NCBI GenBank assembly: GCA_036569045.1
Contig: DATCRI010000019.1
Coordinates: 1 to 55,955 of the forward strand
Source of the DNA: Chthoniobacterales bacterium
GTDB lineage: Bacteria > Verrucomicrobiota > Verrucomicrobiia > Chthoniobacterales > JAATET01
DNA length: 55,955 nt
Direction of reading: 5' to 3'
The notes beneath the pieces are model-generated. The model was given only the letters and a program-made list of their open reading frames with translations. It was not told the origin of the DNA and ran no database searches. This document shows, piece by piece, positions 50,564 through 55,955 of this stretch. How positions within the stretch are numbered: the first letter of the stretch is position 1; the number at the start of each line of letters is the position of its first letter. Made by a program: the position numbers and the translations under genes.

Positions 50564-51616
50564 TCAGGCCGCTTTTTTGTATTTGAGCTGAGAGACGAGG
50601 CACTCGGCTTGTTCGATGTCATCCCGGAGACCGAGATAAACGGGTTGGTAGAGGCTCCCGCTCTCGGGAATGGCGTAGAGGTAGCGCACTTCGGCCACCT
50701 GCCCGACTTCAGGCAGAGGATGGTTGGGTGGGATCGTCACGTTGCCAGCTGGCACCAACTTGGTATCATCCCAGAGAGAGATCGCCGCACTGCGCCTGGT
50801 ATTGATCGCCGAAACGATCACGGACGCCGTGGTCACGAACTTGAACTTCAGCTGATTTCCGCCCGAGGCCGGACGGCCAGCGGAGTAGGAGGCAAGTTCA
50901 CGCTTGAAGACGACGCCCTCGATGCCCTGTTCCCGGTAGCGATCGAACGCGAAGCGCTTTTCCTGCTCGCCCCAGAAGGTGCACACCTGCCGGATCGAGC
51001 CAACGGGTTCGTCGCCAAGCAACGTCATTAATGCGATGAGACGCTGCCGGTAGGGCTCATTTCGCAAATCTTCTTCGTCGCATTCAAGGAGGTCGAAAGC
51101 GCTGAACACGTCTCCGACCGCCTCGCCGTCGATGAGGAAGTCTCCCTCGAAGAGGAGTGCGTCGTCCGGGATGGACTCAGGGATGCCACACTCGATTCCT
51201 CGGCGATTGATCCCGGTGACGGACTGCCCCATCTTCCGAATGAGTAGTCGTCGTCCATCGATCTTGGGCTGAAGGACGAACGAGTCGTCTGTCAGTAGCT
51301 GAGGAAGCTCGACCTCCTCAACCGGGTTTAGCAGTTGAGGGAGGACGCCAGTAAACTCCTGGCTGCCTCCCGAGTAGGAAGTCGCGTCCGCGCCGGGAGT
51401 GTATCCCTTGGCGAGTTTCTCCCGAACGAGCCGGTCATGGATTTTCAGAGCCTGTTCGTATGAGACTGGATATTGAGTCTTGCTGCCGGTCGAGAGAGTC
51501 GCTCCCCGACGCCCATAGGCGAAGTTGACGACCCATCCGGTGGAGCGTTCTTCGAGCGCGATCTGATAGACCTTATCGGAAGCGCCCTCGCGGTAATACA
51601 GGGTGGTAGGGGACAT
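50564..51616 (-). CDS. WGR-domain/ATP-dependent DNA ligase fusion protein
   Basis: A 350-aa protein. Residues 1-75 form a WGR-type domain (LYYREGASDKVYQIALEERS, VNFAYGRRGATLSTGSKT). The rest is a nucleotidyltransferase of the ATP-dependent DNA ligase type: motif I LQPKIDGRRLL (adenylated Lys about 118), motif III region FLIDGEAVGDVFSAFDLLE, motif IV GIEGVVFKRE, motif V QLKFKF, and a C-terminal OB-like domain (about 265-345). WGR domains bind DNA breaks in PARPs, so the fusion suggests strand-break recognition followed by sealing. Activity is not proven; the compact ligase lacks the extra domains of LigD or NAD-dependent LigA. Confidence 0.85.
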   Translation of the reverse strand: MSPTTLYYREGASDKVYQIALEERSTGWVVNFAYGRRGATLSTGSKTQYPVSYEQALKIHDRLVREKLAKGYTPGADATSYSGGSQEFTGVLPQLLNPVEEVELPQLLTDDSFVLQPKIDGRRLLIRKMGQSVTGINRRGIECGIPESIPDDALLFEGDFLIDGEAVGDVFSAFDLLECDEEDLRNEPYRQRLIALMTLLGDEPVGSIRQVCTFWGEQEKRFAFDRYREQGIEGVVFKRELASYSAGRPASGGNQLKFKFVTTASVIVSAINTRRSAAISLWDDTKLVPAGNVTIPPNHPLPEVGQVAEVRYLYAIPESGSLYQPVYLGLRDDIEQAECLVSQLKYKKAA

Positions 51617-51623
51617 AAGTTGG

Positions 51624-51658
51624 AAAAAGAAAAAGGCCGCTTGGTGAGAGCGGCCTTC
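51624..51658 (-). terminator. Terminator or attenuator just upstream of the WGR-ligase start
   Basis: AAGGCCGCT (51634-51642) and AGCGGCCTT (51650-51658) form a 9-bp stem with a 7-nt loop; on the minus strand TTTTTCTTTTTCC follows and reaches to within about 8 bases of the ligase ATG. It ends the upstream transcript or attenuates read-through. No Shine-Dalgarno for the ligase gene is evident. Confidence 0.7.
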
Positions 51659-51682
51659 GTTGTTGGTGGATCCTTTGAACGG

Positions 51683-51763
51683 CTATTTGCCGCCCAAAGC
51701 TTTCTCGAGAATGCGAATCACGGCTCCGAGAACCCGGAGAGCGATCTGCCATTTGTTGGACAT
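51683..51763 (-). CDS. 26-aa peptide coupled to the 157-aa gene
   Basis: MSNKWQIALRVLGAVIRILE then KALGGK: an amphipathic, positively charged helix. Its ATG lies 1 base after the stop of the 157-aa gene, and a GGAG lies 10-13 bases upstream, so it could be translated by coupling. Peptides like this can be membrane-active toxins or regulators; no family match. The hairpin terminator follows 25 bp later. Confidence 0.45.
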   Translation of the reverse strand: MSNKWQIALRVLGAVIRILEKALGGK

Positions 51764-51764
51764 T

Positions 51765-52238
51765 TTAATGAACTCCGTTGGTGGGACGGACTGAGCGTCC
51801 ATTACGTTTCTGCTGGCCGCCTTGACCTTGATACACATCGATCAAGTCTCCGATGAAAGCAGAAGCTTCGAGAGTGCTCAGAGTTTTAACTGGCTTTCGG
51901 TGCCACTGGTGAGCGAGATTCTCGATTTCCTGTCTGTCGAGCTCATGGGTCTCCATGAGTTTCAAAATGAGACTTTTCTGCTTTGGAGAGCAGGCCCAGT
52001 GGTCTCCACCATTTTTCCGATGGGAAGGACCGTCGGAAGGTGGAATTTCTCCAATGTAGCCTGCATGCTGGATCTCCTGGTCGACGGCATCCTGAAGAAG
52101 CCGATAGAGCTTGGAGCTTTCTGCTTCGAGCTGGGTGAGGTCGTGGACTTCGGTACGGACCGTCACCGAATACTGGTGACTGCTGTATCCGGGTAGTCCT
52201 AGTTTCTTGCTGTAGTTGGTTTCGACAATGATGGCCAT
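51765..52238 (-). CDS. Uncharacterised protein, 157 aa, possible nucleic-acid-binding C-terminus
   Basis: Starts MAIIVETNYSKKLGLPGYSS; the first 60 residues are beta then helical (HQYSVTVRTEVHDLTQLEAE, SSKLYRLLQDAVDQEIQHAG), then a linker rich in Ser, Gly and Pro, then SPKQKSLILKLMETHELDRQ, EIENLAHQWHRKPVKTLSTL, EASAFIGDLID. The closing helical module resembles the short C-terminal modules found on some phage recombination proteins and other DNA-associated proteins, but the similarity is weak. The start at 52238 is preferred over an open extension to 52352 that crosses a terminator. Confidence 0.7.
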   Translation of the reverse strand: MAIIVETNYSKKLGLPGYSSHQYSVTVRTEVHDLTQLEAESSKLYRLLQDAVDQEIQHAGYIGEIPPSDGPSHRKNGGDHWACSPKQKSLILKLMETHELDRQEIENLAHQWHRKPVKTLSTLEASAFIGDLIDVYQGQGGQQKRNGRSVRPTNGVH

Positions 52239-52266
52239 GTGAGTGTCGTGGTTGGTTGAGGGCATG

Positions 52267-52300
52267 AAAAAAGCCAGTGGGTGATTCCACTGGCTTTTTT
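52267..52300. terminator. Strong bidirectional terminator
   Basis: AAAAAAGCCAGTGG (52267-52280) and CCACTGGCTTTTTT (52287-52300) make a 14-bp perfect stem with a 6-nt loop, with U-runs in both directions. It separates the PEP-CTERM gene from the 157-aa gene. Confidence 0.93.
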
Positions 52301-52341
52301 GTTTGCCTGATTTGCCTGAGACTCGGATTGGGACCTCCAAT

Positions 52342-53061
52342 CTAAGTATCATCTCTAAGGATTATACCTCGATCGGACCTCTTTTCCTGGGGAGGGGGGC
52401 TCCTTCGTGCCATGATCACAATGACGCACCCGATTCCTAGCAGTATGAGGCTGCCAGGTTCAGGAACGGCTGTCGTGACCGTCTGGATCGTGATGTTGTC
52501 GAAGGAAAGCGATCCCTTGCCTGTGAACCAGTTGTCGCCTGCAAACCACATCGATAGATTTCCGAGCTGCAAATTACGGCCGTTAAGCTGAGGATATAGG
52601 TTGGAATAGACCAATGTAAAAGAAACCCACCCTGCGTTCAGAGGAGGAATTTTTAGCGTCTGATATTGCAACCCCGTCGGATACGTTTCCAAAGTCAGGC
52701 CAATCGGCGCCCCAATCCCGATCTGCACAGATCCCGTGGTTTCTGCCGTATTCGCACGGACATATCCTTGAATGTAGAGACGGGTGTTGCTCGATTCCGT
52801 CGTAAGCGTGAATGGCTTCAAACTTGCATAGGTAGAATAATTGGTGGTTGTCGTGGTGGTCTTCACGTTGATCGTGAGACATCCGGGACTACCTCCATAG
52901 CCGGCGGAAGCATACGAGATCGTGGTGTACCAAGGTGCCACATCGCCGGAAGCGAACCAGCCATTGTAATTGGCGGGAGTGTCGAAGTTGTTGGAATAGA
53001 CGACCACACCATATGAAAATGGGGCGGTCATCAGGAAGAGAAGCGTGAGGATTGTTTTCAT
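52342..53061 (-). CDS. Exported PEP-CTERM protein
   Basis: A 239-aa protein with signal peptide (MKTILTLLFLMTAPFSYGVV) and C-terminal VPEPGSLILLGIGCVIVIMARR, the PEP-CTERM sorting motif. The mature part is a beta-sandwich type domain, low in charge and rich in Thr/Ser/Asn (VVYSNNFDTPANYNGWFA, CLTINVKTTTTTTNYSTYA, GSLSFDNITIQTVTTA), similar to carbohydrate-binding-like exported proteins. No catalytic motif. An AT-rich gap of about 100 bp separates it from the next gene to the right. Confidence 0.85.
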   Translation of the reverse strand: MKTILTLLFLMTAPFSYGVVVYSNNFDTPANYNGWFASGDVAPWYTTISYASAGYGGSPGCLTINVKTTTTTTNYSTYASLKPFTLTTESSNTRLYIQGYVRANTAETTGSVQIGIGAPIGLTLETYPTGLQYQTLKIPPLNAGWVSFTLVYSNLYPQLNGRNLQLGNLSMWFAGDNWFTGKGSLSFDNITIQTVTTAVPEPGSLILLGIGCVIVIMARRSPPPQEKRSDRGIILRDDT

Positions 53062-53158
53062 GATGGCAGGTTGATGGTTGAAAAGAAGCTTTTCACTTAG
53101 CAAAAGCTCGCTTGCCTATCATTATACCCGCGCTCTCCGCGTTTGATGCGAGGGGGGC

Positions 53159-53725
53159 TTAGGAGTATTTTCTGGTAAGTTCCTGTGCGTTTTTGGAATG
53201 GGTCATTTGAAGAATTCGGAAATGAGCCGCAACTTCGTTGTCGGCGGCATTGAGTTCTTCAACGGCCCGGGAATATTGAGCAAGCTGCTCCATCTCGACA
53301 TCACGTTGAACGCGTCCATTACCCATGAAGTACGAAACGAAGTTCGCGGTGAATCCGTTGTTCTGATGGTAGACCAGATGTGCGCGATAGACGGCGGCCT
53401 GACATCGGGTGGTAATAAGCAGCAAGTGGCAGTAGTGTTTCCATAAATCGGCAATCTCGATCATGAGTGGGTCCACCTGATGAGAATCCAAATTGAGCAA
53501 ACCGTTGAAGAACCACTGCAAGACGGAATCCGAATAGGTAATGACCTGCTCGATCTGCTGATATCGCTTTGCTTCCAAGAGCTTTGCGAAATTGAATTCT
53601 GCGAGATAGGGAGAAGTCCGTATTTCTTCGAACTTCGTCCGGTATTCTCCGAAGTTTGCGGCGTAGTTTTTAGTGGCCTCCTCCGAGACCGTTTCAATTG
53701 GGAAAATGCCCTGTGGCGCATCCAT
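53159..53725 (-). CDS. Uncharacterised protein, 188 aa
   Basis: Starts MDAPQGIFPIETVSEEATKN and is almost entirely helical (NYAANFGEYRTKFEEIRTSP, LEAKRYQQIEQVITYSDSVL, DVEMEQLAQYSRAVEELNAA). No signal peptide is present in this frame. It overlaps the end of the 59-aa membrane gene by 32 bp, so the two are probably co-translated, with the membrane peptide as anchor. A longer frame to 53851 is an out-of-frame read-through of the membrane gene and not used. No family match. Confidence 0.65.
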   Translation of the reverse strand: MDAPQGIFPIETVSEEATKNYAANFGEYRTKFEEIRTSPYLAEFNFAKLLEAKRYQQIEQVITYSDSVLQWFFNGLLNLDSHQVDPLMIEIADLWKHYCHLLLITTRCQAAVYRAHLVYHQNNGFTANFVSYFMGNGRVQRDVEMEQLAQYSRAVEELNAADNEVAAHFRILQMTHSKNAQELTRKYS

Positions 53726-53873
53726 AGAAGAGAATTCCAATGACGATGCCGGCGGCCAACACCTTTGCCAGCGGCAGGAAAAGAATGTAAAAGAGATGAG
53801 GAAGGCCGGTAGCGTGAGCCCCGATGCCCAGAAAAGCCATGATGGCTCCAAAGATTAGAATTCCTGTAATCAT
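53694..53873 (-). CDS. Small two-span membrane protein, 59 aa
   Basis: Reads MITGILIFGAIMAFLGIGAH, ATGLPHLFYILFLPLAKVLA, AGIVIGILFYGCATGHFPN: nearly all hydrophobic, with two probable spans. The start lies 4 bp downstream of the stop of the exported 267-aa gene and the 3' end overlaps the 188-aa gene by 32 bp. The three genes form one unit. Confidence 0.65.
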   Translation of the reverse strand: MITGILIFGAIMAFLGIGAHATGLPHLFYILFLPLAKVLAAGIVIGILFYGCATGHFPN

Positions 53874-53877
53874 AAGT

Positions 53878-54681
53878 TTACGCGCCTGAGTTCATCGAAT
53901 TGTTGATGCAATAGAGGATCAATTGTGCCAGCGGCACCGGCAGATAAAGGCGGACCGCCTCGAGAGTGCGGTTTTCGCCGTATCCCTTTCGACTGGGATA
54001 ATCGGGGTCGACCAAAACCGTATCGATCCGCAAAAGCTTGAAGGGATAGTTTGAAAGGGAGGATCCTGACCACCGCCTCCAATCCGGTCGATCGCTTAGA
54101 ATGTAGTAAAAGACCTGGTGGTCGATGAAGAGTTTCTTCATGGCTTTGTTCCGATAGCTGACGAAATTGTAAGTTCTCCAGCCTTGATCTCCTGTATATC
54201 GTGGTGGGAATTGTCCGGGCTTTGGCGCTTCTTGGACCAATTGAATGCACACCACCTGGTTCGCTTGATCCACAACGATGTTGATTTGATTGTAGCCGTC
54301 CGCGAACAATCCTTTGTAGGTGTAATAGAAAAATGACTCCTTCGGAAATCCCGGGCATCCGAGCATGTTCCGTGATGGGAGGTTACCAGTCAGTCCCAAG
54401 GTTTTGACGGCTTCCTTGATCGGCATCAGGTAAGTGACGCCTTTGTAGATTTCGATACTGCTGTCGGCGTCCAGATTGGCACCTGCGTTAACCAATGGAT
54501 CAAGTAAACGAACGAGATCGGTCATGGTCTCCGTTCCTCCCTGCAGCTTCGTGTTCCACTTGGGGCCGAGCTTGATACCAGGTGTTGCGGCTGATGGAGG
54601 CTGGGGAGGAGGAACTTGAGCAAATACGTTTTCGATACAGAGGAAAACGACTGACGCGGCAACGCACAAACTCCTGATCAT
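53878..54681 (-). CDS. Exported protein of unknown function, 267 aa
   Basis: Signal peptide SLCVAASVVFLCIENVFAQV, then a short Pro-rich linker and a mixed alpha/beta domain: YLMPIKEAVKTLGLTGNLPS, FPKESFFYYTYKGLFADGYN, QINIVVDQANQVVCIQLVQE and LLRIDTVLVDPDYPSRKGYG. No family that I recognise. It is the first gene of a three-gene unit and divergent from the small XRE gene, 55 bp apart. Confidence 0.7.
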   Translation of the reverse strand: MIRSLCVAASVVFLCIENVFAQVPPPQPPSAATPGIKLGPKWNTKLQGGTETMTDLVRLLDPLVNAGANLDADSSIEIYKGVTYLMPIKEAVKTLGLTGNLPSRNMLGCPGFPKESFFYYTYKGLFADGYNQINIVVDQANQVVCIQLVQEAPKPGQFPPRYTGDQGWRTYNFVSYRNKAMKKLFIDHQVFYYILSDRPDWRRWSGSSLSNYPFKLLRIDTVLVDPDYPSRKGYGENRTLEAVRLYLPVPLAQLILYCINNSMNSGA

Positions 54682-54689
54682 TTGTGTCG

Positions 54690-54744
54690 TTTTACGCCCT
54701 ATTGGGCCGTGTTCGCAAGAACGATTTTACGCCCTAATGGGGCG
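54690..54744. promoter_or_regulatory. Two copies of a TTTTACGCCC-type palindrome over the XRE start
   Basis: TTTTACGCCCTATTGGGCCG (54690) and TTTTACGCCCTAATGGGGCG (54725) are 35 bp apart. The second contains the perfect palindrome CGCCC-TAATG-GGGCG, and the ATG of the XRE gene lies in its centre. The first lies just upstream of the divergent exported-protein gene. This fits a repressor that controls both directions. Confidence 0.65.
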
Positions 54745-54973
54745 CGTGGCGGTTGCGCAGCAACAACAGAAACTGAGAGTCTTGGGAGCAAACATTCGTC
54801 GAGAACGTTTGTCCCATGGTTTGACTCAGGAGAAGCTCGCAGAGATGTCTGATCTGAACATCCGAACGCTTCAAAAAATCGAAGCTGGCAGACTGAATAT
54901 ATTGGTCACAACGTTAATTCGGCTGCGGGAAGGCATCGGCTGTAGATGGGCCGACTTGGTAGAGATCTTGTAG
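54737..54973 (+). CDS. Small XRE-family regulator, 78 aa
   Basis: A compact Cro/C1 helix-turn-helix protein: LGANIRRERLSHGLTQEKLA, EMSDLNIRTLQKIEAGRLNI, LVTTLIRLREGIGCRWADLV. It has only the DNA-binding domain, as in small antitoxin or phage-type repressors. The start codon lies within a palindromic operator, indicating self-repression. The divergent three-gene unit is the likely target. Confidence 0.83.
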   Translation: MGRVAVAQQQQKLRVLGANIRRERLSHGLTQEKLAEMSDLNIRTLQKIEAGRLNILVTTLIRLREGIGCRWADLVEIL

Positions 54974-55063
54974 AATCAGCTAAAAGGTAGGAACTGACAT
55001 CTTCTATGCTCTGGACACAGCGAAATTAATCTGTGGCTCTCCTTTCATTGCCTAACCAACCCA

Positions 55064-55099
55064 AAAAAGAACCCCGTCAGTTATGGCTGACGGGGTTTT
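55064..55099 (-). terminator. Intrinsic terminator of the winged-helix gene
   Basis: AACCCCGTCAG (55070-55080) and CTGACGGGGTT (55087-55097) form an 11-bp stem with a 6-nt loop. On the minus strand TTCTTTTTTGGG follows. It starts 22 bp after the stop of the gene at 55120. Confidence 0.88.
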
Positions 55100-55119
55100 C
55101 TGTGATATGTGAGAACTTC

Positions 55120-55695
55120 TCAGTGAGCGGCTGCAAATTCTGGCTGAACCGTTGCTACAAGTGGTACCGCGGATGCAGATGGAGCGACCTCCGTTACCGG
55201 CTCAATAGCTGGTTCTGCTGCAAGGGTGGGGGACTCGACTGTCGGTTCGGAAGCGATTACAGGGATGATGGGTTCATTGGTAGTGCCCAACGCCCAAACG
55301 CCGCGACCGACTTTCACAAATCCCTTCTTCTTTCCGGTCGTGGCGAAGAAAACATGCAGGCTGGCAGGCTTTGCTCCGGTAAGCTTGGCGATCTCGGGAA
55401 CCGACAATCCTTCCGGTTTGTCCTTCAAAGCTACAGCAACTCGCTCAGCCAATGAACCTGATTGCTTCTCAGGAGATGCTTGTGATGATTTTGCGGCGCG
55501 CGTTGTCTTGGAAGCTGTAGGTGCTTTGACTTTTGGCGCAGGAGAGGGGGCAGTTTTCTGCGATTGTGAATCGGCACTAGCCAAGCGGGTAATCGATGCG
55601 TCGATCGTAGCGATCTCTGCTAGAAGAGTTTCCTTTTTCTCAACGAGAGTGAGGAGTTCGCGGAGAATTTCGGGTGTCAGGTCGGAATAAGACAT
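55120..55695 (-). CDS. Winged-helix/coiled-coil DNA-binding-like protein, 191 aa
   Basis: N-terminal coiled-coil (SDLTPEILRELLTLVEKKET, LLAEIATIDASITRLASADS), a basic Lys/Pro/Ala/Ser-rich linker, a winged-helix-like core (LAERVAVALKDKPEGLSVPE, IAKLTGAKPASLHVFFATTG, KKKGFVKVGRGVWALG) and a Pro/Ala/Glu-rich tail. The core resembles that of the protein at 43828-44610 (TTG and K in the same place). The layout recalls nucleoid-associated proteins, but no family is assigned. The gene ends in a strong terminator. Confidence 0.7.
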   Translation of the reverse strand: MSYSDLTPEILRELLTLVEKKETLLAEIATIDASITRLASADSQSQKTAPSPAPKVKAPTASKTTRAAKSSQASPEKQSGSLAERVAVALKDKPEGLSVPEIAKLTGAKPASLHVFFATTGKKKGFVKVGRGVWALGTTNEPIIPVIASEPTVESPTLAAEPAIEPVTEVAPSASAVPLVATVQPEFAAAH

Positions 55696-55955
55696 TTGTT
55701 ATCTCTGTGGATGATTTGTTAGCGAGGTTCAAGTAAAATTGTCGCTGCTCAAAACTGATGCTCTTCCCTGTCGAGATCTAAAGTGGGTGTGGAAGTCGAA
55801 TGTACGATCGATTTATCTAAAAAATGAATCGTTTAACAGAGTGTAGCACCGTATCAGAATGGCAAAATACACAAAGTCGCATTATATTGGCGGTTTGGTA
55901 AATCAGCGACTTTTCGTAAAAGTTTTCTGAACTAATGAGAGGTTCAGTCGTTGAC
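55696..55955. other. AT-rich right edge with inverted repeats
   Basis: About 260 bp without a gene. AAAGTCGC (55873-55880) pairs with GCGACTTT (55906-55913) across 25 bp, and CTGAAC (55927) with GTTCAG (55942) across 9 bp. These may be operators of a gene beyond the window. Confidence 0.4.

Larger units (their letters stand above)
42654..55955. mobile_element. Putative genomic island beginning at tRNA-Glu (right end not in window)
   Basis: From the tRNA 3' end to the window edge the GC content falls clearly below the 60-65% seen to the left. Housekeeping genes disappear, and XRE regulators, a replication-initiator-like gene with iterons, gene remnants, an integron cassette array and phage/plasmid-type genes (DUF932, WGR-ligase) appear. 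No second copy of the tRNA 3' end is visible in the window and no integrase gene is present, so the attachment site and the integration enzyme should lie to the right. The region may be a composite of several elements. Confidence 0.6.

Noticed and set aside
53159-53851. A 230-aa version of the 188-aa protein with an N-terminal hydrophobic segment
   Set aside because: The extra 42 residues are an out-of-frame reading of the 59-aa membrane gene, which has its own start and stop.

Overview
The window looks like a chromosomal stretch of a high-GC Gram-negative bacterium, most probably a member of the Verrucomicrobiota. The reasons are the pair of PEP-CTERM anchored exported proteins, the cyanobacterial-style zwf-opcA pair, many lipoproteins and TPR proteins, and the overall family mix. 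This placement is inference from gene content only.

Positions 1 to about 42,650 are ordinary GC-rich chromosome with tightly packed genes. In order they are: the 3' part of uvrA with a TPR protein; a class V aminotransferase; a lipoprotein; a phosphohexomutase; lysA; a subtilase-like PEP-CTERM protein; opcA and zwf; and a GH26 glycosidase with a lysine-rich tail. Next comes a four-gene overlapping operon (membrane-anchored TPR, periplasmic TPR, TPR plus outer-membrane barrel, membrane GT2) facing a convergent PilZ gene; together these look like a c-di-GMP-linked exopolysaccharide synthesis and export unit. Then follow a monothiol glutaredoxin, rpsA, a DUF4139 protein, a cupin, an SDR, a polyprenyl synthase, a GH114-like protein and the housekeeping cluster ffh-rpsP-khpA. 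The rest of this part holds thiS, a CHAD protein, a VOC protein, a glycerol-1-phosphate dehydrogenase overlapping a HAD phosphatase, and an operon of glutaredoxin, a membrane protein, deoC and an aldehyde dehydrogenase.

At 42,579-42,653 there is tRNA-Glu(CUC). Immediately after it the base composition drops and the gene content becomes accessory, so I read 42,654 to the right end as a genomic island whose far end and integrase lie outside the window. The island is a mosaic. Its left part has TTGGCAGC repeats, a small truncated-looking gene, an XRE repressor with four half-sites over its own start, a winged-helix protein, and a putative replication initiator whose 3' end runs into four 20-bp iterons and an AT-rich stretch. 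A degenerate zone with gene remnants follows. Next is a short integron-type cassette array without an integrase (a CALIN): two complete attC sites, a third half site, and three cassettes that all encode predicted membrane proteins.

Beyond a strong terminator at 49,473 lies a minus-strand block: DUF932 protein, 39-aa membrane peptide, WGR-ATP-dependent ligase fusion, 26-aa peptide, and an uncharacterised 157-aa protein. After it come a PEP-CTERM protein and a unit of three exported or membrane genes divergent from a small XRE regulator that has paired palindromic operators over its start codon. The window ends with a second winged-helix protein whose core resembles the one near the left end of the island.

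The most promising undescribed material is the cassette array (47.2-49.3 kb), the iteron replicon (44.7-46.0 kb) and the WGR-ligase/DUF932/small-peptide block (49.6-52.2 kb).
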